A stretch of DNA of 36,215 nucleotides, taken from Pseudomonadota bacterium (GTDB taxonomy: Bacteria; Pseudomonadota; Alphaproteobacteria; Rhizobiales; Devosiaceae). The DNA lies in contig JAEWBN010000004.1 in NCBI GenBank assembly GCA_023391095.1, positions 1 through 36,215 on the forward strand, written 5' to 3'. This document shows, piece after piece, positions 23,302 through 31,713 of the stretch (positions are counted from its first letter, which is position 1; each line of letters starts with the position of its first letter). The position numbers were made by a program, and so were the translations under genes. The notes beneath the pieces were generated by a model. That model ran no database searches. It was not told the DNA's origin and worked only from the letters and a program-made list of their open reading frames with translations.

Positions 23302-24951
23302 ATGGTTGCAGGATTGACACGTGCGGAGCGGCAATCGTGCCTGTTTCTACTTGCATTGGTGGGCTTGGGAGCGCTGTTGGTCGCCGTGCCAGGCCGGTGG
23401 GATCCGATCGGGGTTCACGGCCTCTTAGTCATCCTGCTGTGTGCCGCAACGGCCGCCTACATCCTTCCGCGCCTCGATCTACCTGAGCCCGTCGAGGACC
23501 GCGCCCTGAGCTATTACGACGATCCGATAAAGGCGGGCATCGCACTCACGATGATCTGGGCCATTTTCGGGATGTTTGTCGGCGTCTGGGTAGCCGCGCA
23601 GCTCGCCTGGCCAGCGCTCAATTTCGACATGGCCTGGTCAAGTTTCGGCCGGTTGCGCCCGGCTCATACTACTGGCGTAATCTTTGGGTTTGGCGGCAAT
23701 GCGCTGATCGCCACCTCATTCCATGTCGTACAGCGCACTAGCCGGGCACGCCTCGCCGGGCATGTGAGTCCATGGTTCGTGATCTTCGGCTACAACCTGT
23801 TCTGTATCATGGCCGTCACCGGCTATGGCATGGGCATCACCCAGTCCAAAGAATATGCCGAGCCGGAATGGTATGCCGACATCTGGCTCGTCATTGTCTG
23901 GGTGACCTATTTCGTCCTGTTCCTGCGCACCCTGGCGCGGCGCAAGGAGCCCCATATCTATGTGGCTAACTGGTACTACCTGGCTTTCATCGTCGTCGTA
24001 GCGATCCTGCACATCGTCAACAACCTCGCTCTTCCGGTGAGCCTGGCTGGCGCCAAGAGCTACACGATCTGGCCGGGCGTGCAGGATGCGATGGTGCAGT
24101 GGTGGTATGGCCACAACGCGGTGGCCTTCTTTCTCACGGCGGGCTTCCTCGCCATGATGTACTATTACCTGCCCAAGCGTGCCAACCGACCGATCTTCTC
24201 CTACCGGCTGTCCATCCTCAGCTTCTGGGGCATCACCTTCTTCTACATGTGGGCTGGTTCGCACCACCTGCACTATACGGCTTTGCCGCACTGGGTGCAG
24301 ACGCTGGGCATGACCTTTTCCGTCATGCTGCTGGTGCCGTCCTGGGCATCGGCCGGCAATGCGCTCATGACCCTGCGCGGCGCCTGGCACAAGGTGCGAG
24401 ATGACGCCACCCTTCGCTTCATGGTAGTCGCTGCGATCTTTTACGGGCTGTCGACCTTCGAGGGATCGTTCATGGCAGTGCGCGCGGTCAACTCCCTGTC
24501 GCACTATACCGACTGGACAGTGGGACACGTTCACGCCGGCGCCCTGGGCTGGGTGGCGCTGATTACCTTCGGGTCGATCTACACTTTGGTGCCAGCCCTG
24601 TGGAAACGCGAACGCATGTACTCTAACGGCCTTATCGAGGTCCACTTCTGGCTAGCTCTGACCGGCACACTGATCTACGTCTTCGCCATGTGGAACTCGG
24701 GGATCATCCAGGGGCTCATGTGGCGCACCTATACCGAGAGCGACACGCTGGCTTACTCCTTCGTGGATACGCTGGTCGCCATGTACCCCTACTATATCGC
24801 GCGCACCATTGGCGGGCTGCTGTTCCTGATCGGCGCCATTGTCGGCTCTTACAACATCTGGATGACGGTGCGGCGCGGCATTCCGGTTCAGGAAAAGCTA
24901 GGCGAGGGTGAACTCGCCCCTGCCGGCGCAGTCCCAAGCCCTGCGGAGTAG
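23302..24951 (+). CDS. ccoN: cbb3-type cytochrome c oxidase subunit I
   Basis: 549 aa from ATG 23302 (GGGAG seven bases upstream), preferred over a TTG at 23275. About 12 to 14 membrane helices. Haem and copper ligands are visible: RPAHTTG for the low-spin haem, YGHNAVAFFLTAG, the HH pair in WAGSHHLHYTALP for CuB, and SHYTDWTVGHVHAGALGW for the high-spin haem. This is the catalytic subunit of the high-affinity oxidase that reduces oxygen at the inner membrane. Several normally invariant neighbours differ from the CcoN sequences I recall (GSHH for GPHH, FEGS for FEGP, WASAGN for WGGMIN). Confidence 0.93.
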   Translation: MVAGLTRAERQSCLFLLALVGLGALLVAVPGRWDPIGVHGLLVILLCAATAAYILPRLDLPEPVEDRALSYYDDPIKAGIALTMIWAIFGMFVGVWVAAQLAWPALNFDMAWSSFGRLRPAHTTGVIFGFGGNALIATSFHVVQRTSRARLAGHVSPWFVIFGYNLFCIMAVTGYGMGITQSKEYAEPEWYADIWLVIVWVTYFVLFLRTLARRKEPHIYVANWYYLAFIVVVAILHIVNNLALPVSLAGAKSYTIWPGVQDAMVQWWYGHNAVAFFLTAGFLAMMYYYLPKRANRPIFSYRLSILSFWGITFFYMWAGSHHLHYTALPHWVQTLGMTFSVMLLVPSWASAGNALMTLRGAWHKVRDDATLRFMVVAAIFYGLSTFEGSFMAVRAVNSLSHYTDWTVGHVHAGALGWVALITFGSIYTLVPALWKRERMYSNGLIEVHFWLALTGTLIYVFAMWNSGIIQGLMWRTYTESDTLAYSFVDTLVAMYPYYIARTIGGLLFLIGAIVGSYNIWMTVRRGIPVQEKLGEGELAPAGAVPSPAE

Positions 24952-24953
24952 TC

Positions 24954-25739
24954 ATGGCCGAGTTCTTTCACCGTAAAGTCGAACGAAATGCCATAGGCTT
25001 CGTCCTGCTCATTATCGCCGCTGCCAGCGTCGGCGGGATCGTGGAGATCGCCCCGCTATTCACGATCGACGAGACCGTCGAGACCGTGCCCGACATGCGG
25101 GTCTATACCCCGCTCGAGTTGGCCGGGCGCAACATCTACATCCGGGAAGGCTGCTACGCCTGCCATTCCCAGATGATCCGCACACTGGCTGACGAAGTGG
25201 ACCGCTACGGCCCTTATTCCCTGGCTGTCGAGTCCCAGTATGACCGACCCATGCAGTGGGGGTCAAAGCGAACCGGACCAGACTTGGCCCGCATTGGCGG
25301 TAAGTATTCCGATGTTTGGCACGCCATGCATATGAACAATCCGCGCGACGTCGTGCCTGAATCTAACATGCCGGCCTATCCCTGGCTGGCCCGCACGCAG
25401 GTGGATGCATCGGCTCTCTCCGCCCATCTGGCGGCGCAGCAAGCGCTGGGCGTGCCCTATACCGACGAGATGGTCGCCGACGCCACCCGAGACACCCTCG
25501 GACAGGCGACACCCGACTCCGACAATGCCTATGCCATGACCGAGCGCTATGGCGAGGATACCCAGATCAGCGCCTTTGATGGCGTGACCACCAGTGTCAC
25601 GGAACTCGATGCCCTGATCGCCTATTTGCAGGTATTGGGTCAGCTCACCGATGCGGCCTATGTGGATACGGCAGCACCCGAACTGCCCGCCGATCCCCCA
25701 GCGGCCGGGGCCGCGCTGGATCAGGCGGAGGAACAGTGA
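24954..25739 (+). CDS. ccoO: cbb3-type cytochrome c oxidase subunit II (monohaem)
   Basis: 261 aa. One N-terminal membrane anchor (residues about 13-35) precedes a periplasmic cytochrome c domain with haem site CYACH (67-71) and likely axial Met in SNMPAYPW. Family blocks VYTPLELAGRNIYIREGC and QYDRPMQWGSKRTGPDL are present. It starts 2 bp after ccoN ends. It passes electrons from CcoP to CcoN. Confidence 0.95.
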   Translation: MAEFFHRKVERNAIGFVLLIIAAASVGGIVEIAPLFTIDETVETVPDMRVYTPLELAGRNIYIREGCYACHSQMIRTLADEVDRYGPYSLAVESQYDRPMQWGSKRTGPDLARIGGKYSDVWHAMHMNNPRDVVPESNMPAYPWLARTQVDASALSAHLAAQQALGVPYTDEMVADATRDTLGQATPDSDNAYAMTERYGEDTQISAFDGVTTSVTELDALIAYLQVLGQLTDAAYVDTAAPELPADPPAAGAALDQAEEQ

Positions 25740-25741
25740 CC

Positions 25742-25906
25742 ATGTCGTTTGACTATGACACTCTCACCGCATTCGCCAAGAGCTGGGGCCTGTTCTACCT
25801 GCTGGCCATGACGGCGGCCGTTCTGGTCTATACCTTCTGGCCCAAGAACCGGAAGAAGTTCGACTCGGCCAAGACGTCTGTGTTGCGCAAGGAGGATCGT
25901 CCGTGA
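25742..25906 (+). CDS. ccoQ: cbb3-type oxidase small subunit
   Basis: A 54-aa protein with one membrane helix (WGLFYLLAMTAAVLVYTFW) followed by a basic stretch (PKNRKKF), the usual form of CcoQ/FixQ. Its TGA overlaps the GTG start of ccoP (GTGA), showing tight coupling. CcoQ stabilises the oxidase complex. Confidence 0.9.
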   Translation: MSFDYDTLTAFAKSWGLFYLLAMTAAVLVYTFWPKNRKKFDSAKTSVLRKEDRP

Positions 25907-26787
25907 GCAAGGCCGAGATCGACCCGGTCAGCGGGGAAGAAACCACCGGTCACGAGTGGAACGGTATCAAGGAACTGGATACGCCGGTGCCCCGCGGCAT
26001 CCTCTGGTTCATCGTGGTCACGCACCTGTTTGCCTTGGTGTGGTGGGTACTGATGCCGGCTTTCCCCCTGGGCTGGACCTATACCAAGGGCATTCTGGGG
26101 ATCGACCAGAAGGACACGGTGGAACAGGCGGTCGTTGCTAACCAGGTGGCGCGCGAACCCTGGACATCGCAGATTGCTGCACTGGCCTTTGATGAGATCC
26201 AGGCGGACGAGGCACTGATGACCCATGTGGCGCAGAGCGGGCGGCAATTGTTTGGCGACAACTGCGCTGCCTGCCACGGGCTCAACGGCACTGGCCGCAG
26301 CAGCTATCCCGACCTGACCGATGGCGACTGGCTATGGGGTGATGGCAGCCCGGAAGCGATAGCCGAAACCCTGCGCGTGGGCATCAATGCCCGACACGAC
26401 GAAACGCGCATGTCACAGATGCCGGCCTTTGGCCGTGACGCCATGCTGGGACGGCCCGAAGTGCGTCAGGTGGCTCAATATGTCTATTCGTTGAGCCATC
26501 CCGAATTCACGACCGCCGACAACGTCGACACTATTGCCGCCGGCCAGCAGTTGTTTATCGACAATTGTTCGGGCTGCCACGGTGAAAGTGGAACCGGCAT
26601 GGCCGACATCGGCGCGCCGAACCTGACCGATGCCGCCTGGCTCTATGGTGGAACCATCGAGAACATCATCGAGTCCGTGCATGGCGGGCGGACCGGCCAT
26701 ATGCCGACCTGGGACGAGCGGCTGACCGCCACGGAGATCAAGACCCTGGCGCTCTATGTCTATGCACTGGGCATGGCCTCGCCATGA
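25903..26787 (+). CDS. ccoP: cbb3-type cytochrome c oxidase subunit III (dihaem)
   Basis: 294 aa, GTG start overlapping ccoQ. The cytoplasmic N-terminus HEWNGIKELDTPVPRG is diagnostic. A membrane helix (about 33-52) is followed by two cytochrome c domains with haem sites CAACH (121-125) and CSGCH (222-226). It accepts electrons from soluble carriers such as cytochrome c or the pseudoazurins. The stop overlaps the next start (ATGA). Confidence 0.95.
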   Translation: MSKAEIDPVSGEETTGHEWNGIKELDTPVPRGILWFIVVTHLFALVWWVLMPAFPLGWTYTKGILGIDQKDTVEQAVVANQVAREPWTSQIAALAFDEIQADEALMTHVAQSGRQLFGDNCAACHGLNGTGRSSYPDLTDGDWLWGDGSPEAIAETLRVGINARHDETRMSQMPAFGRDAMLGRPEVRQVAQYVYSLSHPEFTTADNVDTIAAGQQLFIDNCSGCHGESGTGMADIGAPNLTDAAWLYGGTIENIIESVHGGRTGHMPTWDERLTATEIKTLALYVYALGMASP

Positions 26788-26987
26788 CCGCGCGAGCTGG
26801 GTCGGCGCCGCCTTGGCGGCGGCTTGCCATAGGCGTCGCGATCGTGCTGACGGTCATGGGCATCTTCCTCGCGGCCAATGCACACCTGCTCTATGTGGCG
26901 CTGCTGTCGCAGCCCGACTGCGTCGCCCATGAAAAGCCCGGTGTGGCTACGCCCGGGCAGTTCAGCGCTGCCAAGTCTTCCTGCTGA
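26784..26987 (+). CDS. Small single-span membrane protein in the cco operon (67 aa, function unknown)
   Basis: Coupled to ccoP by a 4-bp ATGA overlap. One helix (IGVAIVLTVMGIFLAANAHLL) is followed by a periplasmic tail with two Cys (QPDCVAH and the final residue C67). It is not CcoS (found later) and lacks CcoG features. The place in the operon is where ccoG/ccoH usually stand. The N-in orientation with the tail outside is inferred from the basic N-terminus. The Cys and His residues leave a metal-binding or assembly role open. Confidence 0.75.
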   Translation: MTARAGSAPPWRRLAIGVAIVLTVMGIFLAANAHLLYVALLSQPDCVAHEKPGVATPGQFSAAKSSC

Positions 26988-27005
26988 CGGTTTGTGGAGA
27001 ACACG

Positions 27006-27809
27006 ATGTCCGATGCCCACCACTACGGCCTTCTCTCGGAAACCTCGACCGTCGAGGAAACCCTTGATTCCAACAAGCAGCGGCACCTCCCGCTCTCGGT
27101 CGTGTTCACCTGGCTTGGCGCCGGCTGGCGCGATTTGTGGCGCAACCCCCTGCCAAGCCTTGGCTATGGAATACTGGTAGCGGCTCTGTCGGCGCTGCTG
27201 ATCTACGCCATGTTCACCTTCGGCTGGGACTACGTGCTGTTTCCGGCGCTATCGGGCTTCATGATCGTGGCACCCGTGGTGGCCATTGGCCTTTACGAAA
27301 AGAGCCGTATATTGGAGGAGGGCGGACGCCCGAGCCTTGATCGCATGCTGGTCACCAAAGCCAGGTCGGGCGCCCAGGTCATCTTTGCCGGCCTGCTGCT
27401 GATGCTGCTGATGATGGTGTGGATGCGGGCGGCGGTACTGCTCTACGCCCTGTTCTTTGGCTACAAGGCGTTTCCCGGCTTTGACCAGATGCTGATCCTG
27501 CTGGTCACAACCCCACTGGGATGGGGCCTGCTATTTACCGGCACCATCGTCGGTGGCCTGTTTGCCGCGCTGGCCTTCGCCATTAGTGTATTTTCCATAC
27601 CCATGCTGCTCAACGAGCGGACCGACGCCTTCACTGCCATGGGCGTAAGCTTTGCCCTGGTCTGGAACAATGTCTGGGTGATGATCGCCTGGGGCGCCGT
27701 GGTCATGGTGCTGGTCGCCCTCTCTCTTGCCACGGCCCTGATCGGCATGATCATCGTATTTCCGCTGCTCGGGCATGCAACGTGGCACGCATATAAAGCT
27801 GTCAGGTGA
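27006..27809 (+). CDS. DUF2189 membrane protein
   Basis: 267 aa from ATG 27006 (GGAG six bases upstream). A short polar N-terminus is followed by about six membrane helices in the DUF2189 pattern: WLGAGWRDLWRNPLPSLGYG, FPALSGFMIVAPVVAIGLYE, SIPMLLNERTDAFTAM, and a final FPLLGHATWHAYK. The function is unknown in the family; it is often seen near cbb3 and denitrification genes. Here it lies between the 67-aa gene and ccoI in one tightly spaced operon, suggesting a part in oxidase assembly or copper homeostasis. Confidence 0.85.
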   Translation: MSDAHHYGLLSETSTVEETLDSNKQRHLPLSVVFTWLGAGWRDLWRNPLPSLGYGILVAALSALLIYAMFTFGWDYVLFPALSGFMIVAPVVAIGLYEKSRILEEGGRPSLDRMLVTKARSGAQVIFAGLLLMLLMMVWMRAAVLLYALFFGYKAFPGFDQMLILLVTTPLGWGLLFTGTIVGGLFAALAFAISVFSIPMLLNERTDAFTAMGVSFALVWNNVWVMIAWGAVVMVLVALSLATALIGMIIVFPLLGHATWHAYKAVR

Positions 27810-27818
27810 GAACCGGTA

Positions 27819-30035
27819 ATGAGTGCGGCGGCCGCGAGCGAAGCATTTAACGGAAGCGATGAACTGCTGCTGGCGAGCCGCCCGCTTAAGAGCGGCGCGT
27901 TCCGCACGGAGCTGTCGGTGCCTGACGTTCATTGCGGCGCATGCATCCGCCGGGTGGAAAAAACACTGAATGCCTTGCCTGGCGTCCAGAATGCGCGCGT
28001 CAACCTCTCCACCCGACGGGTCGCCGTGGAGTGGCAGGGCCGCGAAGCGCCTCCACCACTGCGGCGTACGCTGGATCGCCTCGGCTATCCGGCCAATTAT
28101 TGCGACGATCTGCCTGAGGCGAAGGATGCCGAACTTGGCAAGCTGATCCGCGCCATGGCGGTGGCGGGCTTTGCGGCAAGCAACATCATGCTCCTGTCGG
28201 TCTCCGTCTGGTCGGGGGCCAGCAACGAGGCTCGCCAGCTGTTTCACTGGATCTCGGCACTCATAGCGCTGCCGACGCTCGTCTATTCCGGCCAGGTGTT
28301 TTTTCGTTCGGCCTGGCAGGCCCTGCGCCACGGCCGTACCAACATGGATGTTCCCATTTCGCTGGGAGTGACGCTGGCCTTTGCGCTCAGCGTCTTCGAG
28401 ACGCTGACCGAACGGCACCACGCCTATTTCGATGCTTCGGTCACCCTGCTGTTTTTCCTGCTGATCGGGCGGACGCTCGATCACATGATGCGGGAACGGG
28501 CGCGCACGGCGGTTCGTGGCCTGGCGCGGCTCGCCGCCCGCGGTGCCAATGTCCTGCGGCCTGACGGTACGCGAGAATATGTGTCGGTGGGCGAGATCGC
28601 GGTGGGCGATCGAGTCGTCCTGGTGGCCGGCGACCGGGTGCCGGTTGATGGCATTGTGGAACAGGGGAGTTCCGATGTCGACGTAGCGATGGTGTCGGGC
28701 GAGGCAATGCCACAGCTGGCATCATTGGGAACCTCCCTGCGCGCGGGGACGCTCAACCTCACCGGCCCGTTGCAGATGCGGGCCACGGCGATTGCGGCGG
28801 ACTCGTTTCTTGCCGAAATGGTCCGGCTGATGGAAGCAGCCGAAGGTGGACGCGCGCGCTATCGCCGCATCACCGATCGCGCGGCTCAGCTCTATTCACC
28901 CGTCGTGCATCTTACGGCGCTGTTGACGCTTGTCGGCTGGGTGCTGCTGTCTGGCGACTGGCACCATTCGATCAGCGTCGCCATCACCGTCTTGATCATT
29001 ACCTGCCCCTGCGCCCTGGGCCTCGCCGTGCCGATTGTTCAGGTTGTGGCAGCGCGTCGGCTGTTCGAGCGCTCCATCCTCACTAAGGATGGTTCCGGCC
29101 TCGAGCGGATTGCCACCATCGACACGGTGCTGTTGGACAAGACGGGCACCGTGACCGTGGGTCGGCCGATCCTGCTTAATGCCGGCGATATCGCGCCCCA
29201 AACCATGGCCATTGCCGCGGCTCTGGCGGTCAGTTCGCGCCATCCGCTGTCGATCGCATTGGTGGAAGCCGCCGATGCCCCCGGTGACATAACACTGGAA
29301 TCGGTTGCCGAGACGGCGGGCCTGGGCGTCGAGGGCCGGATGGGAGATGACCTCTATCGCCTCGGCCGCGCCGACTGGGCCCTTACTGACGCCGGGGCTG
29401 TGCGTGGCACTGTGCTGTCCCGCAATGGGGAGATACTCGCAGCTTTCCGCTTCGAGGACAAATTGCGGGCGGACACCAATGCAACCGTCGCTTCGCTAAA
29501 GGCAGACGGGCTCAAGGTCATGCTGGTCTCAGGAGACGATGGGGCGGTTGTCGCCCGGGTGGCCGCCGATATCGGTGTAGATGACTGGTTCGGCGATGTG
29601 CTGCCCGCGGGCAAGCTGGAGTTGATCGAAGCGTTGCGCGCCAAAGGTCACAGCGTGCTGATGGTGGGTGACGGGCTCAACGATGCGCCTGCCCTCGCCG
29701 GCGCCGATGTCTCCATGGCGCCGTCTGGTGCCGCCGATGTAGGGCGCAATGCCGCCGATTTCGTCTTTCTCAAGGACAGCCTCTCTGCCGTCTCCCACGC
29801 GCGCGCCGTGGCGCGCGATGCCGGCAGCCTAATTCGGCAAAACCTGGGCTTCGCGGTTCTCTACAATGCCATTGCAGTGCCCGTGGCCATCCTGGGCTAT
29901 GTGACCCCGCTGGTCGCGGCGACGGCCATGTCCCTGTCGTCGGTGATCGTGGTCGGCAATGCCCTGCGCCTCCGGGCGCCCCAGCAGCCACCGGCCATAC
30001 ACGCGGCAACCGCACCTGCCGGTGCTGCGCCATGA
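27819..30035 (+). CDS. ccoI: Copper-exporting P1B-type ATPase for oxidase assembly (CcoI/FixI)
   Basis: 738 aa. An N-terminal heavy-metal-associated domain with HCGAC (C39, C42), membrane helices with the copper-path motif CPC (396-398, in CPCALGLAVP), the phosphorylated Asp in DKTGTVT (D440), and the hinge motif VGDGLNDAP are all present. CcoI-type pumps move Cu(I) to the periplasmic side for insertion into cbb3 and other cuproenzymes. The gene ends in an ATGA overlap with ccoS. In this cluster it may also feed NirK and the pseudoazurins. Confidence 0.93.
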   Translation: MSAAAASEAFNGSDELLLASRPLKSGAFRTELSVPDVHCGACIRRVEKTLNALPGVQNARVNLSTRRVAVEWQGREAPPPLRRTLDRLGYPANYCDDLPEAKDAELGKLIRAMAVAGFAASNIMLLSVSVWSGASNEARQLFHWISALIALPTLVYSGQVFFRSAWQALRHGRTNMDVPISLGVTLAFALSVFETLTERHHAYFDASVTLLFFLLIGRTLDHMMRERARTAVRGLARLAARGANVLRPDGTREYVSVGEIAVGDRVVLVAGDRVPVDGIVEQGSSDVDVAMVSGEAMPQLASLGTSLRAGTLNLTGPLQMRATAIAADSFLAEMVRLMEAAEGGRARYRRITDRAAQLYSPVVHLTALLTLVGWVLLSGDWHHSISVAITVLIITCPCALGLAVPIVQVVAARRLFERSILTKDGSGLERIATIDTVLLDKTGTVTVGRPILLNAGDIAPQTMAIAAALAVSSRHPLSIALVEAADAPGDITLESVAETAGLGVEGRMGDDLYRLGRADWALTDAGAVRGTVLSRNGEILAAFRFEDKLRADTNATVASLKADGLKVMLVSGDDGAVVARVAADIGVDDWFGDVLPAGKLELIEALRAKGHSVLMVGDGLNDAPALAGADVSMAPSGAADVGRNAADFVFLKDSLSAVSHARAVARDAGSLIRQNLGFAVLYNAIAVPVAILGYVTPLVAATAMSLSSVIVVGNALRLRAPQQPPAIHAATAPAGAAP

Positions 30036-30178
30036 ACGTCCTGGTGGTGCTGATCCCGGTCGCCTTTGGCCTTGGCCTGCTGGGCCTAGGCGCTTTTCTG
30101 TGGTCCCTGCGGTCCGGTCAGTATGACGACCTGCAGGGGGCCGCAGAACGCATCCTTGATGATGATGACGAGCGCTAA
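30032..30178 (+). CDS. ccoS: cbb3 oxidase maturation protein CcoS
   Basis: 48 aa: one N-terminal membrane helix (VVLIPVAFGLGLLGLGAFLW), then SLRSGQYDDLQGAAERILDDDD, the standard CcoS pattern. It overlaps the end of ccoI by 4 bp. CcoS is required for cofactor insertion into the oxidase. Confidence 0.92.
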   Translation: MNVLVVLIPVAFGLGLLGLGAFLWSLRSGQYDDLQGAAERILDDDDER

Positions 30179-30230
30179 CCGTCGACCTGATCTCCGCCTG
30201 AACACAGGCGGGTGCGACAACTTCGACTGT

Positions 30231-30244
30231 TTGTTCTGCATCAA
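30231..30244 (+). promoter_or_regulatory. NnrR/FNR-type box upstream of pseudoazurin 2
   Basis: TTGTTCTGCATCAA fits TTG-N8-CAA, with the right half equal to the FNR half-site ATCAA. Its centre is about 78 bp before the ATG at 30316, suitable for class II activation with a leader of about 37 nt. Confidence 0.6.
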
Positions 30245-30315
30245 AGTGCATCGCCGACGGCGGTCTAGAAGGGGGCAACGAGATCGACATGCGGTCTCGT
30301 CATCAGGAGATCCAA

Positions 30316-30756
30316 ATGAAGACCCTCAAAGTATTTGCCGCGATCGCCATGCTGACCATGGTCGCTGCTCCCGCCTTCGCTGCCAATTTCGACGTGCAGA
30401 TGCTCAACAAGGGGGAAGCCGGCACCATGGTATTCGAGCCGGCGCTCATTGAAGTGCAGCCGGGCGATACCGTGACGTTCCTGCCCACCGACAAGGGTCA
30501 CAATGCCGAGACGATCAAGGACATGCTGCCCGAGGGGGCGGAAGCCTTCAAGGGCGCGATGGGCAAGGAAGTCGTCGTGACCTTCACCGAGGCTGGCGCC
30601 TATGGCATCAAATGCGCTCCCCACTTGGGCATGGGCATGGTTGCGCTGGTCGTGGTCGGTGACGCACCGGCCAATCTCGAGGCGATCCAGGCCGTCAAGG
30701 TCCCGAACAAGGCCAAGGAACGGTTTGAAGCGATCTATGCCGAGCTTGCCCAGTAA
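30316..30756 (+). CDS. Pseudoazurin 2 (blue copper electron carrier)
   Basis: 146 aa from ATG 30316 (AGGAG upstream; the frame opens earlier at 30289). The signal peptide ends at PAFAAN. Copper ligands H62 (KGHNAET), C100, H103 and M108 (KCAPHLGMGM) match classical pseudoazurin, and the length is standard. It has its own TTG-N8-CAA box. It probably carries electrons to NirK, to the cbb3 oxidase or both; it is clearly diverged from pseudoazurin 1. Confidence 0.93.
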   Translation: MKTLKVFAAIAMLTMVAAPAFAANFDVQMLNKGEAGTMVFEPALIEVQPGDTVTFLPTDKGHNAETIKDMLPEGAEAFKGAMGKEVVVTFTEAGAYGIKCAPHLGMGMVALVVVGDAPANLEAIQAVKVPNKAKERFEAIYAELAQ

Positions 30757-30768
30757 TCAAACGGATGC

Positions 30769-30791
30769 GCCGGCCCGCGACGCGGGCCGGC
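30769..30791 (+). other. Hairpin between pseudoazurin 2 and nnrU
   Basis: GCCGGCCCGC-GAC-GCGGGCCGGC is a perfect 10-bp GC stem without a T-run, 12 nt after the pseudoazurin stop. It probably protects the abundant upstream mRNA or partly stops transcription before nnrU. Confidence 0.55.
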
Positions 30792-30801
30792 ACTCATTCT
30801 C

Positions 30802-31491
30802 ATGCAAGATTGGCTCCCGCTCATAGCCGTGCTTGGCGCTTTCGTGCTGAGCCACCTGGTTCCCGCCCTGCCGCCTGTTCGCGCCCGCCTGATCGGCTTG
30901 TTCGGGCGTGGCGGCTATTTCTCTTTGTATGGCATAGTTTCATTGCTCCTGTTGCTGGCTCTGATCCACGCCTCGGCGACGGCACCCTACATCGAGCTCT
31001 GGCCCACTACTGACATGAGCCTGGCCGTTCCGCGCCTCGTCATGCCGTTTGCCCTTATCCTCGCCATCGCAGGGATCCTGGCGCCTAATCCGCTATCCAT
31101 GTCGCTGAACCGAGAAGCCTTCGACCCGCTGCGTCCCGGCATTGTCGCCGTTGTGCGCCACCCGGTTCTATGGGCCCTGCTGATCTGGTCGCTGGCGCAT
31201 ATTGCTGCAAACGGGGACGTGGGCCATGTCGTCCTGTTCGGCACCTTCGCAGCCATGTCCGCGTTGTCCATGATATCCCTCGACCGGCGCCGGCAGGCAA
31301 AACTCGGTCGACCCGAATGGGACCGGCTGGCGGCGCGCGCGCCACAACTGCCGTTGCTGGCCGCATTACGGGCAGGCTGGCGACCGGCTTTCTCCGGCAG
31401 GATCGTGCGGCATCTTCTACTTGGCCTTGCGGTCTATGGCGTACTGGCCCTGACGCATGTCTGGTTCGCTGGCGTGCCAGCATATTCGTGA
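30802..31491 (+). CDS. nnrU: NnrU family membrane protein
   Basis: 229 aa with about six membrane helices. The family start FVLSHLVPALPPVRARLIGLFG and the central block IVAVVRHPVLWALLIWSLAHIAANGD (conserved RHP and H-A-N-G) are clear. NnrU is required for nitrite/NO respiration in several alphaproteobacteria and is related to NnuR/isoprenylcysteine methyltransferase-like membrane proteins; its exact activity is unsettled. It is probably expressed with pseudoazurin 2. Confidence 0.88.
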   Translation: MQDWLPLIAVLGAFVLSHLVPALPPVRARLIGLFGRGGYFSLYGIVSLLLLLALIHASATAPYIELWPTTDMSLAVPRLVMPFALILAIAGILAPNPLSMSLNREAFDPLRPGIVAVVRHPVLWALLIWSLAHIAANGDVGHVVLFGTFAAMSALSMISLDRRRQAKLGRPEWDRLAARAPQLPLLAALRAGWRPAFSGRIVRHLLLGLAVYGVLALTHVWFAGVPAYS

Positions 31492-31620
31492 ACTGGTTGC
31501 GATGGCACAAAGAAGCCAGGTCAAACCGCTACTACGCTGGTAGTGTCGAACGCAGGTTCGGCAGCTGTGCGAATGCCAGCAAATCGCGCGCTGCGAGCTG
31601 TGGGGGTAGAGCGCGCTTGT

Positions 31621-31700
31621 TCCGGCAGAAGCCTGGTTGCACTGCCGGAACCAGAGGCGGTCCGTTGCGGAAGAGGTGGATCTCCCCGCAGCGGACCGCA
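31621..31700. terminator. Two tandem hairpins between convergent nnrU and the DUF2249 gene
   Basis: TTCCGGCAG/CTGCCGGAA (31621-31629 and 31643-31651) forms a perfect 9-bp stem. GCGGTCCG/CGGACCGC (31658-31665 and 31693-31700) forms a second stem that extends inward by TGCGG/CCGCA. They lie in the otherwise gene-free 222-bp convergent gap and may end transcription from both sides, although T-runs are weak. Confidence 0.5.
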
Positions 31701-31713
31701 TTTCTGCGTGCTA

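Noticed and set aside
23716..24645. 309-aa minus-strand frame inside ccoN
   Set aside because: Shadow frame; ccoN on the plus strand has complete haem and copper ligands.
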